A stretch of DNA of 64,000 nt. Origin: Streptomyces sp. NBC_00353. Its GTDB lineage: Bacteria > Actinomycetota > Actinomycetes > Streptomycetales > Streptomycetaceae. The DNA is taken from positions 3,844,001 to 3,908,000 of the forward strand of contig NZ_CP107985.1 of the NCBI RefSeq assembly GCF_036108815.1. The letters are read 5' to 3'. The translations under genes were made by a program, and so were the position numbers. Every line of letters starts with the position of its first letter. The first letter of the stretch is position 1. Below the pieces are notes generated by a model. The model saw nothing but the letters and a program-made list of their open reading frames with translations, was not told the origin of the DNA and searched no databases. Positions 32,498 through 40,592 of this stretch are shown here, piece after piece.

Positions 32498-33136
32498 GTG
32501 GCAATGTTCCGACTCCAAGGCAGCAAGACGCTCGCCGTCGATCTCACCGGCGACGCCGTCAAGGCGAAGAACGGCTCGATGGTCGCGTACGACGGCCGGA
32601 TGGCGTTCAAGAAGATGTCCGGCGGCGGTGAGGGGATCCGCGGCATGGTGACCCGCCGGCTGACCGGCGAGCAGATGACCGTGATGGAAGTGACAGGACA
32701 GGGCACCTGCTACTTCGCCGACCGCGCGAGCGAGATCAATCTCGTGTCGCTGCGCGGCGAGAAGCTCTACGTGGAGGCGAGCAATCTGCTCTGCACCGAC
32801 GCCGGGCTGCGCACCGGTACCACCTTCACCGGGCTGCGCGGCGGGGCGACCGGCAACGGCCTGTTCACCACCACCGTCGAGGGCACCGGCCAGGCGGCGA
32901 TCATGTCGGACGGCTCGGCCGTGGTGCTGCGGGTGACGGCCCAGTACCCGCTGTTCGTCGACCCCGGCGCGTACATCGCCCACCAGGGCAACCTCCAGCA
33001 GCACTTCCAGTCCGGGGTGAACTTCCGGACGCTGATGGGCGAGGGCTCGGGCGAGTCGTTCCAGATCCGGTTCGAGGGCGAGGGCCTCGTCTACGTGCAG
33101 CCGAGCGAGCGGAACACCATCGGGGGCGATGTCTGA
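32498..33136 (+). CDS. AIM24 family protein, first of three
   Basis: A 212-residue protein of the AIM24 (TspO-associated, DUF124) beta-barrel-like family, predominantly beta strands with frequent Gly. Characteristic stretches are KAKNGSMVAYDGRMAF, YVEASNLLCTDAG and GNGLFTTTVEGTGQAAI. No signal peptide or membrane helix is present. GTG 32498 is chosen: TAACGT (32486-32491) ends 6 nt upstream, giving a leaderless mRNA; ATG 32504 is two codons in. Its stop overlaps the next gene's start by one base. The family is widespread in bacteria and reaches mitochondria, with no biochemical activity known. Confidence 0.9.
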   Translation: MAMFRLQGSKTLAVDLTGDAVKAKNGSMVAYDGRMAFKKMSGGGEGIRGMVTRRLTGEQMTVMEVTGQGTCYFADRASEINLVSLRGEKLYVEASNLLCTDAGLRTGTTFTGLRGGATGNGLFTTTVEGTGQAAIMSDGSAVVLRVTAQYPLFVDPGAYIAHQGNLQQHFQSGVNFRTLMGEGSGESFQIRFEGEGLVYVQPSERNTIGGDV

Positions 33137-33786
33137 TGCCGTTCCGTGAGATCAACTCGAAGATGGTCGAGGCGACGGTGGTCCCCGGCCAGAAGATGTT
33201 CAGCCAGCGCGGCGCGATGCTCGCGTACCGCGGCGAGGTGTCGTTCACCCCGAACATCCAGGGCGGCCAGGGCGGCCTGATGTCGATGATCGGCCGACGG
33301 GTGGCGAACGAGGCGACCCCGCTGATGACGGTCGAGGGCAACGGCACGGTGATGTTCGGCCACGGCGGCCACCACATCCACGTGATCAACCTGGCCGGCG
33401 ACACCCTCTACGTGGAGGCCGACCGGCTGCTCGCCTTCGACGGGACGCTGCAGCAGGGCACGATGTTCATGGGCGCGCAGGGCGGGGTCATGGGCATGGT
33501 GCGCGGCCAGGTGACCGGGCAGGGCCTGTTCACCACGACCCTGAAGGGCCATGGCGCGATCGCGGTGATGGCCCACGGCGGGGTGATCGAGCTGCCGATC
33601 ACCCCGGGCCGCGAGGTGCATGTGGACCCGCAGGCGTACGTCGCGCACCACGGCGACGTACGCAACAAGCTCTCCACCGCGCTCGGCTGGCGCGACATGG
33701 TGGGGCGCGGCTCCGGCGAGGCGTTCCAGCTGGAGCTCAGCGGCAGTGGCGCGGTGTACGTCCAGGCGTCGGAGGAGAAGCTGTGA
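33136..33786 (+). CDS. AIM24 family protein, second of three
   Basis: A 216-residue AIM24 paralog. Family blocks are EATVVPGQKMFSQRGAMLAYRGEVSF, TLYVEADRLLAFDG, GQVTGQGLFTTTLKGHGAIAVM and the end GSGEAFQLELSGSGAVYVQASE. It shares the repeated Gly-rich strand pattern and the closing GxGxxxVQ signature with the first and third copies, so the three arose by duplication. ATG 33136 overlaps the previous stop (TGATG), and its own stop overlaps the third gene by 4 bp. The three subunits probably assemble together; a homo- or hetero-oligomer is inferred from gene coupling only. Confidence 0.9.
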   Translation: MPFREINSKMVEATVVPGQKMFSQRGAMLAYRGEVSFTPNIQGGQGGLMSMIGRRVANEATPLMTVEGNGTVMFGHGGHHIHVINLAGDTLYVEADRLLAFDGTLQQGTMFMGAQGGVMGMVRGQVTGQGLFTTTLKGHGAIAVMAHGGVIELPITPGREVHVDPQAYVAHHGDVRNKLSTALGWRDMVGRGSGEAFQLELSGSGAVYVQASEEKL

Positions 33787-34565
33787 GCACGCCCGTGATC
33801 TTCGATCCGATGACACTGCCGTCGGACGACAACGTCAACGCGTACACCTTCTGCGTGGAGCTCAAGGGGAGCCAGTGGTTCCTGCAGAAGGGCAAGATGA
33901 TCGCCTACTACGGGCGGATCGAGTTCAACGGCATCGGCCACGGCCGCTTCGAGCGGCTGATCCGTACGAGCTTCCACTCGCCGCTGCACGCGAGCGACTG
34001 GGTGGTGGCCGAGGGCAGCGGCAAGATGCTGCTCGCCGACCGGGCGTTCGACGTGAACTCGTACGACCTGGAGGACGGGAACCTGACGATCCGTTCCGGC
34101 AACCTCCTCGCGTACCAGCCGACGCTGGCACTCAAGCAGTCGATCGTGCCGGGCTTCCTCACGCTCATCGGTACGGGGAAGTTCGTGGCCGCGTCCAACG
34201 GTCCGGTGGTCTTCATGGAGCCGCCGCTGCGGGTCGATCCGCAGGCGCTGGTGGGCTGGGCGGACTGCCCCTCGCCGTGCCACCACTACGACCACGGCTA
34301 CATGACGGGCGTGATGGGCGGGCTCAGATCGCTGACCGGGATCGGCGGGACGTCGGGCGAGGAGCACCAGTTCGAGTTCGTCGGCGCCGGTACGGTGCTG
34401 CTCCAGTCGACGGAGGTCCTGACGCCCGAACAGGCGACCGGGCTGACTCCGCAGCAGGCCGGGGTGCCGGGCGGTGGGCAGCACTCACCCGGTGCAGGTC
34501 AACCCGGCTCCGCCCCCCGTCTGCCCGGGCAGCTGGGGGACCTCCAGCGCCGCTTCGGTTTGTGA
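33783..34565 (+). CDS. AIM24 family protein, third of three
   Basis: A 260-residue AIM24 paralog, the most divergent of the three. Core blocks are CVELKGSQWFLQKGKMIAYYGRIEF, LTIRSGNLLAYQPTLALKQSIVPGF and HQFEFVGAGTVLLQSTE. It has an extra Cys/His segment (CPSPCHHYDHGYMTG, about residues 162-176) and a ~50-residue Gly/Pro/Gln-rich C-terminal tail that the others lack. The Cys/His cluster could bind metal; this is inference. GTG 33783 overlaps the previous stop by 4 bp, so all three genes are translationally coupled. An inverted repeat at 34581-34656 follows. Confidence 0.9.
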   Translation: MSTPVIFDPMTLPSDDNVNAYTFCVELKGSQWFLQKGKMIAYYGRIEFNGIGHGRFERLIRTSFHSPLHASDWVVAEGSGKMLLADRAFDVNSYDLEDGNLTIRSGNLLAYQPTLALKQSIVPGFLTLIGTGKFVAASNGPVVFMEPPLRVDPQALVGWADCPSPCHHYDHGYMTGVMGGLRSLTGIGGTSGEEHQFEFVGAGTVLLQSTEVLTPEQATGLTPQQAGVPGGGQHSPGAGQPGSAPRLPGQLGDLQRRFGL

Positions 34566-34580
34566 ACGGTAGTCTGCAGA

Positions 34581-34656
34581 GTGTGACGTCGAACGTCTGC
34601 GCCCAGCTCGGACCGGGCTCCTGAGCCGGTCTCCGGGCGGGTGCCGGACGTCACAC
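34581..34656. terminator. Long inverted repeat after the AIM24 operon
   Basis: GTGTGACGTC (34581-34590) pairs with GACGTCACAC (34647-34656). Inside the 56-nt loop GACCGGGCTC pairs almost fully with GAGCCGGTC. The nested fold ends before the MarR promoter and could terminate the AIM24 transcript; it may alternatively be a regulator site because the arms contain the palindrome GACGTC. Confidence 0.5.
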
Positions 34657-34702
34657 CCAGTCTACTTCGTCCAGAATTCAACTTCTTAGGTAGAATCCAT
34701 AC

Positions 34703-35179
34703 ATGGAGACCGAGACGGCCACCCCCTGGCTGAGCGACGCGGAGCAGTGCGCCTGGCGCACCCACCTGGACGTCAGCAGGCTGCTGATGCATCAGCTGGA
34801 GAAGGATCTCCAGCCGTTCGACCTGACCATGAACGACTACGAGATCCTGGTCAACCTCTCGGAGTCGGACGGCCAGCGCATGCGGATGAGCGACCTCGCC
34901 GCCGCCACCCTGCAGTCCAAGAGCCGGCTCTCGCACCAGATCACGCGGATGGAGTCGGCCGGGCTGGTCCGCCGCGAGAACTGCGAGTCCGACCGGCGCG
35001 GGCTGTTCGCGGTGCTCACGGAGACGGGCGCGGAGACGATGCACAAGGTCGCGCCGCACCATGTCGCTTCGGTGCGCAAACACTTCATGGACCTGCTGAC
35101 GCCCGAAGCACTGGCGGACCTGCATGCGGCGCTGACGCCGGTTGCGGATCATCTGCGGGGGCGGCGGGGCAAGCTGTAG
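34703..35179 (+). CDS. MarR family transcriptional regulator
   Basis: A 158-residue MarR-type regulator. The winged HTH covers about residues 45-115 with RMSDLAAATLQSKSRLSHQITRMESAGLVRRENCESDRRGLFAVLT; the wing Asp-x-Arg-Arg-Gly is intact. A single Cys lies at the tip of the wing (RENCESD), and another near the N-terminus (EQCAW), so oxidation sensing as in OhrR-type proteins is possible but unproven. ATG 34703 follows TAGAAT (34691-34696) by 6 nt, so the mRNA is probably leaderless. The promoter has an AT-rich near-palindrome around 34677-34696 where the protein may bind its own gene. Confidence 0.92.
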   Translation: METETATPWLSDAEQCAWRTHLDVSRLLMHQLEKDLQPFDLTMNDYEILVNLSESDGQRMRMSDLAAATLQSKSRLSHQITRMESAGLVRRENCESDRRGLFAVLTETGAETMHKVAPHHVASVRKHFMDLLTPEALADLHAALTPVADHLRGRRGKL

Positions 35180-35296
35180 CGCGGCGGGGTACGCGGGCGG
35201 GGTGCGCCGTCGCACGGGCATGGCCACCCCTTCCTCGATCGCCGGACGGGCTCGATCCGCCCGGGGGCGTGCTCAGCAGCGGCCCCGGTGCCGACC

Positions 35297-36787
35297 TCAT
35301 CTGCCTGGATCCGGCCTTGCCGGCAGGCGTAGTTCGAAGCGCGCACCGCCTTCCGGGGATCGGGTGACCGTCAGGGTGCCCTCGTGTCTGCGGGCCACGT
35401 CTCTCGCGATGGCGAGACCCAGGCCCGCGCCGCCCTCGTCGCGGCTGCGGGCGTCGTCCAGGCGCACGAAGCGTTCGAAGATCCGCTCGCGCTCGGGCTC
35501 CGGAACGCCCGCCCCGTCGTCTCCGACCGCGACCACCACGCTGCCGCGTTCCGTGCGCACCGAGACGGCGACCGAACTCTCCGCGTGACGCTCCGCGTTG
35601 TCCAGCAGGTTGCCGATGACCCGCGCCAACTGGCCGCGAGAGCCGGTGACTTCGAGAGGCTCCGACGGCGGCACGGACACCGTCACCGGGATCCGGTCGC
35701 CGGTGCGCTGCGAGACCTCCTCGTGGACGAGCGCACCCATGTCCAGCCGGGTGTTCCCCGGCCGCTCCCCCGCGTCCAGCCGGGCCAGCAGCAGCAGATC
35801 GGCGGCCAGCGTCTGGAGCCGTACGGTGTCCGTGACCGCGCCCGGCACATCCAGCAGATCCGGATGGGCCGCGCCGACCTCCAACTGCGTACGCAAGGAC
35901 GCGATCGGGCTGCGCAGCTCGTGCGAGGCGTCCGCGACGAAGCGCCGCTGACGGTCGACCGAGGCCTCCAGCGCGGTCAGGGTCTCGTTGGTGGTACGGG
36001 CCAGCCGGGCGATCTCGTCGCGCGAACCGGGCTCCGGCACCCGCCGGGACAGATCCTCGGACGCCGTGATCGCGGCCATCTCCGCCCGGATGCCCTCGAC
36101 GGGCCGCAGCGCGCGCCTCGTCGTCAGCCAGGTCACCGCGGCGACGATCAGCAGCATGACGGGCAGCCCGATCAGCATCGCGCCGCGCACGCTGCCCACC
36201 GCCTTCTGCTCGGTGGCGAGCTGGGCGCCCGCGTGGACGGTCAGGGTCACACCGGCGCCGGTGGTCGCGGAGACCGAGGCGAAGCGGTAGTCGGCCGTGT
36301 CGCCGTCGACGGTGGCGGTGCCGTTGGTGAAGTCCGGGTCGTCGGTGGAGACTTCGCCGCGGGCGGGGATGTTCCCGGTCCCGTCGTCGTCGCCGCGTCT
36401 CTCGCCGCCGTGGCGGTCACCGCCGCCGTCGTCGTCACTGTCGTCGTCGGTGCCGGTGCTCGTCGGTGCGACGGACGTATGGGGGGTGACCCGGTCCGTA
36501 CCCGTGCCGGTGATCGCCTTCAGGTCCTTGGACACGGCCACCAGCCGCCCGTCCTCGTCGGTCACCTGGACCGGGTGCTCCTCCTCGTCCGGCAGGTCCA
36601 GTCGGTCGACCGGCACATCGAGGGCCAGCTGTCCGGCGACCTCACGGGCCGCCACCTCCGCCTGGAGGCCCGCCTGATCGGTGAGGTTGGCGCGCAGGAC
36701 GAGGAGTACGGCGAGTCCGGCGCCGATCAGGGCGACGGCGACCACCACCGTGGCGCCGAGCGCTGCCCTGGCCCGTACCGATCTCAC
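35297..36787 (-). CDS. OmpR-class sensor histidine kinase
   Basis: A 496-residue membrane kinase. TM1 is about residues 5-28, an extracytoplasmic domain of ~150 residues follows, TM2 is near 180-200, then HAMP, the H box RFVADASHELRSPIASLR, and a HATPase domain (NLLDNAERHA, GDDGAGVPEPER, GAGLGLAIARDVA). The extracytoplasmic domain has a striking Asp/Gly/His-rich low-complexity tract (DDDSDDDGGGDRHGG region), suited to divalent cations or cationic peptides. GTG 36787 overlaps the response regulator stop by 4 bp. The larger frame into the regulator region is a shadow. Together with the regulator it should act on the divergent PepSY gene. Confidence 0.92.
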   Translation of the reverse strand: MRSVRARAALGATVVVAVALIGAGLAVLLVLRANLTDQAGLQAEVAAREVAGQLALDVPVDRLDLPDEEEHPVQVTDEDGRLVAVSKDLKAITGTGTDRVTPHTSVAPTSTGTDDDSDDDGGGDRHGGERRGDDDGTGNIPARGEVSTDDPDFTNGTATVDGDTADYRFASVSATTGAGVTLTVHAGAQLATEQKAVGSVRGAMLIGLPVMLLIVAAVTWLTTRRALRPVEGIRAEMAAITASEDLSRRVPEPGSRDEIARLARTTNETLTALEASVDRQRRFVADASHELRSPIASLRTQLEVGAAHPDLLDVPGAVTDTVRLQTLAADLLLLARLDAGERPGNTRLDMGALVHEEVSQRTGDRIPVTVSVPPSEPLEVTGSRGQLARVIGNLLDNAERHAESSVAVSVRTERGSVVVAVGDDGAGVPEPERERIFERFVRLDDARSRDEGGAGLGLAIARDVARRHEGTLTVTRSPEGGARFELRLPARPDPGR

Positions 36788-37446
36788 AGCGCCTCCAGCC
36801 GGTAGCCTGCGCCGCGCACCGTACGGATGGCCGCGGCGGAGAGCTTGCGCCGCAGCGCGCTCACGTACACCTCGACGATGTTCGGGTCCCCGTCGTACGC
36901 GAAGTCCCAGACGTGTTCCAGGATGTCCGCCTTGCTGACCACCTGCCCCGCCCGCAGGGCCAGCTGCTCCAGCACGGCGAACTCCTTGGCAGTGAGCGTG
37001 ACTTCGCCCTCGCCGAGGTGGACGCGGCGGGCGGCGGTGTCCATCCGCAGTGCGCCGACGGTGAGCACGGGTGAGGCGGAACGGCCGCCCCGGCGCCGCA
37101 GCAGTGCCCGGATCCGGGCGACCAGCACCACGTACGAGAACGGCTTGGTCAGATAGTCGTCGGCGCCGGTGTCCAGCCCCTCCGCCTCGTCGTACTCCCC
37201 GTCCTTCGCCGTCAGCATCAGGATCGGCACCTCGTGGCCGGCGGCGCGCAGGGCGGCGCAGACCCGGTAGCCGTTCATCCCCGGCAGCATGATGTCGAGG
37301 ACGACGAGGTCGTACGCCCCTTCGGCCGCCCGGTGCAGCCCTTCGAGGCCGTCGTGCACGACGTCCACGGCGAAGCCCTCGGCGGTGAGTCCCCTGGCCA
37401 GAGACGTCGCCAGCCGCTTCTCGTCCTCCACGATCAACAGACGCAT
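36784..37446 (-). CDS. OmpR/PhoB family response regulator
   Basis: A 220-residue response regulator. The receiver has E8-D9 acidic pocket residues, phosphoacceptor D51 (VVLD51IMLP), T79 and K101 (LTK101PF). The C-terminal winged helix (about 125-220) ends FAYDGDPNIVEVYVSALRRKL and TVRGAGYRLE, typical of the OmpR/PhoB group. ATG 37446 is chosen; GTG 37452 is two codons upstream. It is co-transcribed with its kinase. Direct repeats of TTCAGG between this gene and the PepSY gene are the likely binding site, implying autoregulation plus control of the PepSY gene. Confidence 0.94.
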   Translation of the reverse strand: MRLLIVEDEKRLATSLARGLTAEGFAVDVVHDGLEGLHRAAEGAYDLVVLDIMLPGMNGYRVCAALRAAGHEVPILMLTAKDGEYDEAEGLDTGADDYLTKPFSYVVLVARIRALLRRRGGRSASPVLTVGALRMDTAARRVHLGEGEVTLTAKEFAVLEQLALRAGQVVSKADILEHVWDFAYDGDPNIVEVYVSALRRKLSAAAIRTVRGAGYRLEAL

Positions 37447-37468
37447 ACGCACAGAGTGGCAAACAGAA

Positions 37469-37507
37469 CCTGAAGACGGCTTCAGGTGGCTTCAGGCTGC
37501 GTTCAGC
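37469..37507. promoter_or_regulatory. TTCAGG direct repeats, response-regulator operator
   Basis: TTCAGG at 37481-37486 and 37491-37496 and TTCAGC at 37502-37507 repeat every 10-11 bp, one helical turn, with an inverted CCTGAA at 37469-37474. Tandem sites with this spacing are typical for OmpR/PhoB-class dimers. The site lies in the 121-bp divergent region between the regulator and the PepSY gene. Confidence 0.75.
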
Positions 37508-37567
37508 ATCGGTGCGCCACGGTGGTTCACGTTGCACACGGACAACCCGAATCGGGGAGGAACCCTC

Positions 37568-37996
37568 ATGAAGCGCAGGATCGCCATCGCCGCCGTCACC
37601 GCGGCCGTACTCGTCGGCGGCGGGGCCGCCACGGCCGTCGCCTTCGGCGACGACAACGGCCGGGACAGCCACGACAGCGCGAAGGTACTCAGCAGGCACA
37701 CCTCCGACGACAACAACGACGACGACACCGCCCATCGCACACCGCGGTCGGCCTCCGTCACGCTCTCCGCGGCGATGGACGCCGCCCTGCGCTCGGTGCC
37801 GGGCACGGTCACCTCGATCGAGCTCGACGACGCCGGCCGGAACGGCGAAGCGCAGCACTGGGAGGTCGAGATCAACGGCAAGGACGGCACGCACCACGAG
37901 CTGAACGTGGACGCCAGGACCGCCGAGGTCACCCCCGACCACTCGGACGACGGCCACCACGGGGGTGACCGGCACGACGACCGCGACGACGACTGA
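37568..37996 (+). CDS. Exported PepSY domain protein
   Basis: A 142-residue exported protein. The signal peptide is KRRIAIAAVTAAVLVGGGAATAVA (about residues 2-26, cleavage after AVA). A PepSY domain occupies about residues 60-122 (TLSAAMDAALRSVPGTVTSIELDD and HWEVEINGKDGTHHELNVDARTAEV). Both the segment after the signal peptide and the C-terminal ~20 residues are loaded with Asp and His (DDNNDDD; HHGGDRHDDRDDD). PepSY proteins are often inhibitors or ligand binders next to two-component systems; here the divergent kinase has a matching Asp-rich outer domain, so the two may sense the same cation. GGGGAGG precedes the ATG by 8 nt. Confidence 0.92.
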   Translation: MKRRIAIAAVTAAVLVGGGAATAVAFGDDNGRDSHDSAKVLSRHTSDDNNDDDTAHRTPRSASVTLSAAMDAALRSVPGTVTSIELDDAGRNGEAQHWEVEINGKDGTHHELNVDARTAEVTPDHSDDGHHGGDRHDDRDDD

Positions 37997-38182
37997 TCAG
38001 GGCGTGTAGCCCGAGAGCGCCGTCCCGTCGGCGAAGATCAGAAGCACCACGTCGCCTCTCGCGATCAGCTCCGGCTCGGCCCTCCCCGCGGGCCGGCCGG
38101 AGCAGATCCTCACGCTCTTGCTGTCGGCGTCTCCCTCGGCGTGCAGGTCGTACGACTCCGGTGAGCCGCCCGAGGACGCCCT
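37997..38182 (-). pseudogene. C-terminal remnant of a small protein gene
   Basis: On the minus strand one frame from 38182 down to a stop at 37997-37999 has almost exclusively G or C in third positions and a normal composition (SPESYDLHAEGDADSKS, then IARGDVVLLIFADGTALSG), which is coding character. There is no start codon with a ribosome site in it, and a stop (38183-38185) blocks it upstream. The other minus frame continues upstream for a while (TVCAEDASLKGVLGRLTG), as if a frameshift near 38165-38185 separates the two halves of one protein. The start end is not visible before meaB. A sequencing error would give the same picture. I do not recognise the family. Confidence 0.4.
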
Positions 38183-38253
38183 TCAATGACGCATCCTCGG
38201 CGCACACCGTCCCGGGCGGAAGGCGGCCCGCACGCCGCCCGCCGCCCCAGGTG

Positions 38254-39210
38254 TCAGGCCCCGGTGATTCCCGCCACGAGTTCGTCCGCCGCGGCGTACG
38301 GGTCCAGGCTGCCCGCCACGATGCGTTCGGCCAGGGAGTCCAGGCGGCGGTCACCGTGGAGGTCGCCGATGCGTTCGCGGAGTCTGGTGACCGCGATCGT
38401 CTCGACCTCGCGGGCCGCGCGCGCTGCCCGCCGCTCAGCGAGGACGCCGTGCTCCTCCATCCACGCCCGGTGCTTCTCCAGCGCCTCGACGACCTCGTCG
38501 ATGCCCTCGCCCCGGGCGGCGACCGTCTTCACGATCGGCGGCCGCCAGTCGCCCGGCCCCCGGGACTCCCCGAGGCCCAGCATGTGGTTGAGCTCACGCG
38601 CGGTGGCGTCCGCACCGTCCCGGTCGGCCTTGTTGACTACGTACACATCGCCGATCTCCAGGATTCCGGCCTTCGCCGCCTGGATGCCGTCGCCCATGCC
38701 CGGGGCGAGCAGGACCACGGAGGTGTCGGCCTGGGAGGCGATCTCCACCTCCGACTGGCCGACGCCGACCGTCTCCACCAGGATCACGTCGCAGCCCGCC
38801 GCGTCCAGCACCCGGATCGCCTGCGGCGCCGACCAGGCGAGGCCGCCGAGATGTCCGCGGGTGGCCATGGAACGGATGTAGACGCCCGGGTCGGAGGCGT
38901 GCTCCGACATCCGGACCCGGTCGCCGAGGAGCGCGCCCCCGGAGAACGGCGACGACGGGTCGACAGCCAGCACACCGACGCGCTTGCCGGCCCGCCGGTA
39001 CGCCGAGACGAGCGCCGACGTGGAGGTCGACTTGCCGACACCCGGCGAACCGGTCAGGCCGACGACGTACGCGTTCCCGGCCAGCGGCGCGAGGGCCGCC
39101 ATCACCTCGCGCAGCTGCGGCGACGCCCCCTCCACCAGCGAGATGAGCCGGGCCACGGCCCGCGGCCGGCCCTCACGGGCCTGCTCGACCAGGGTGGGGA
39201 CGTCCACCAT
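38254..39210 (-). CDS. meaB: MeaB/ArgK-type G3E GTPase chaperone
   Basis: A 318-residue G3E-family P-loop GTPase that guards B12-dependent acyl-CoA mutases and gates loading of adenosylcobalamin. Walker A is GLTGSPGVGKSTSTSAL, followed by VLAVDPSSPFSGGALLGDRVRM (switch I and II region) and the base-recognition NKAD. Length and order match MeaB. ATG 39210 is chosen behind GGAGCGG; the frame continues to 39309 without family character. It is downstream of the thiolase gene on the same strand with a 44-bp gap. Its natural client, methylmalonyl-CoA mutase, is not in the window, but IcmA encoded 11 kb away is another B12 mutase. Confidence 0.94.
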   Translation of the reverse strand: MVDVPTLVEQAREGRPRAVARLISLVEGASPQLREVMAALAPLAGNAYVVGLTGSPGVGKSTSTSALVSAYRRAGKRVGVLAVDPSSPFSGGALLGDRVRMSEHASDPGVYIRSMATRGHLGGLAWSAPQAIRVLDAAGCDVILVETVGVGQSEVEIASQADTSVVLLAPGMGDGIQAAKAGILEIGDVYVVNKADRDGADATARELNHMLGLGESRGPGDWRPPIVKTVAARGEGIDEVVEALEKHRAWMEEHGVLAERRAARAAREVETIAVTRLRERIGDLHGDRRLDSLAERIVAGSLDPYAAADELVAGITGA

Positions 39211-39254
39211 TACCGCTCCGTTCGGTTCGCTCTGCAGCTGCGTACGTACGACTA

Positions 39255-40457
39255 CTACTTGCCCGGAACGCGAATGATCAGCGCATCGCCCTGGCCGCCA
39301 CCGCCGCACAGCGCTGCGGCACCCGTGCCGCCGCCGCGCCGCTTCAGCTCCAGCGCCAGGTGCAGCACCACACGGGCACCGGACATCCCGATCGGGTGAC
39401 CCAGCGCGATCGCGCCGCCGTTGACGTTCACCTTTTCCGGGGAGACACCGAGGTCCTTCATCGACTGGACGGCGACGGCCGCGAACGCCTCGTTGATCTC
39501 GATGAGGTCGAGGTCCTCGACGGAGAGGCCGTCCTTCTTCAGCGCGTGCTTGATCGCGTTGGACGGCTGGGACTGCAGCGAGTTGTCCGGGCCCGCCACG
39601 TTGCCGTGCGCACCGATCTCGGCGATCCAGTCCAGGCCCAGCTCCTCGGCCTTGGTCCTGCTCATCACGACGACCGCCGCGGCGCCGTCGGAGATCTGCG
39701 AGGAGGTGCCGGCGGTGATCGTGCCGTCCTTGGCGAAGGCCGGGCGCAGCTTGCCGAGGGACTCCACGGTCGTCTCGGCGCGGATGCCCTCGTCCTTGGA
39801 GAAGAGGACCGGGTCGCCCTTGCGCTGCGGGATCTCGACCGGGGTGATCTCGGCCTCGAAGAGACCGTTCTTCTGGGCGGCGGCGGCGCGCTGGTGGGAC
39901 AGGGCGCCGATCTCGTCCTGGGCCAGGCGGTTCAGACCGAGGCGGGTGTTGTGCTTCTCGGTGGACTCACCCATCGGGATGTTTTCGTACGCGTCGGTCA
40001 GACCGTCGTACGCCATCGAGTCGAGCATCTCGATCGCGCCGTACTTGTAGCCCTCGCGCGACTTCGGGAGCAGGTGCGGGGCGTTGGTCATGGACTCCTG
40101 GCCACCGGCCACCACGACGTCGAACTCGCCGGCGCGGATCAGCTGGTCGGCCAGCGCGATCGCGTCGAGCCCGGACAGACAGACCTTGTTGACGGTGAGC
40201 GCCGGAACGTTCATCGGGATGCCGGCCTTGACCGCGGCCTGGCGTGCCGGGATCTGCCCCGCCCCGGCCTGGAGCACCTGACCCATGATCACGTACTCGA
40301 CCTGGTCGCCGCCGATGCCGGCCCGGTCCAGCGCGGCCTTGATGGCGAAGCCGCCGAGGTCGGCTGCGGAGAAGCTCTTCAGGGAGCCGAGAAGACGCCC
40401 CATGGGCGTACGGGCGCCCGCGACGATCACTGAGGTGGTACCGGTCGTTCCAGGCAT
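39255..40457 (-). CDS. Acetyl-CoA acetyltransferase (thiolase)
   Basis: A 400-residue biosynthetic-type thiolase condensing two acetyl-CoA to acetoacetyl-CoA, or cleaving it. The nucleophilic Cys is C93 in VNKVC93LSGLDAI, the catalytic His is in NGGAIALGHPIGMSGAR, and the C-terminal Cys is in CGGGGQGDAL. Length is normal. It precedes meaB in a probable operon and is divergent from methylmalonyl-CoA epimerase; with hbd at 56.6 kb and icmA it can supply butyryl-CoA for the ethylmalonyl-CoA path and polyketide extender units. The ATG at 40457 has AAGGGG upstream. Confidence 0.95.
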   Translation of the reverse strand: MPGTTGTTSVIVAGARTPMGRLLGSLKSFSAADLGGFAIKAALDRAGIGGDQVEYVIMGQVLQAGAGQIPARQAAVKAGIPMNVPALTVNKVCLSGLDAIALADQLIRAGEFDVVVAGGQESMTNAPHLLPKSREGYKYGAIEMLDSMAYDGLTDAYENIPMGESTEKHNTRLGLNRLAQDEIGALSHQRAAAAQKNGLFEAEITPVEIPQRKGDPVLFSKDEGIRAETTVESLGKLRPAFAKDGTITAGTSSQISDGAAAVVVMSRTKAEELGLDWIAEIGAHGNVAGPDNSLQSQPSNAIKHALKKDGLSVEDLDLIEINEAFAAVAVQSMKDLGVSPEKVNVNGGAIALGHPIGMSGARVVLHLALELKRRGGGTGAAALCGGGGQGDALIIRVPGK

Positions 40458-40570
40458 GAGGCACGGCCCCTTGGATTAGATGTGAACGAGGGTTTACTCG
40501 AATGTACTGAGCGGTACCCCGCCCGTCATCCGGCAGCGGGTGTGATCGCGCGCACGTTGCGTAACCATCG

Positions 40571-40584
40571 GTGGAGCGCTCCAC
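40571..40584. promoter_or_regulatory. 14-bp palindrome at the epimerase promoter
   Basis: GTGGAGCGCTCCAC is a perfect palindrome just before the expected -10 (CACTGT, 40582-40587) of the epimerase gene; TTGCGT (40557-40562) would be the -35 with 19-bp spacing. It contains GAGCGCTC, the same core as the GH16 operator at 5147-5160. Confidence 0.5.
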
Positions 40585-40592
40585 TGTTGTCC

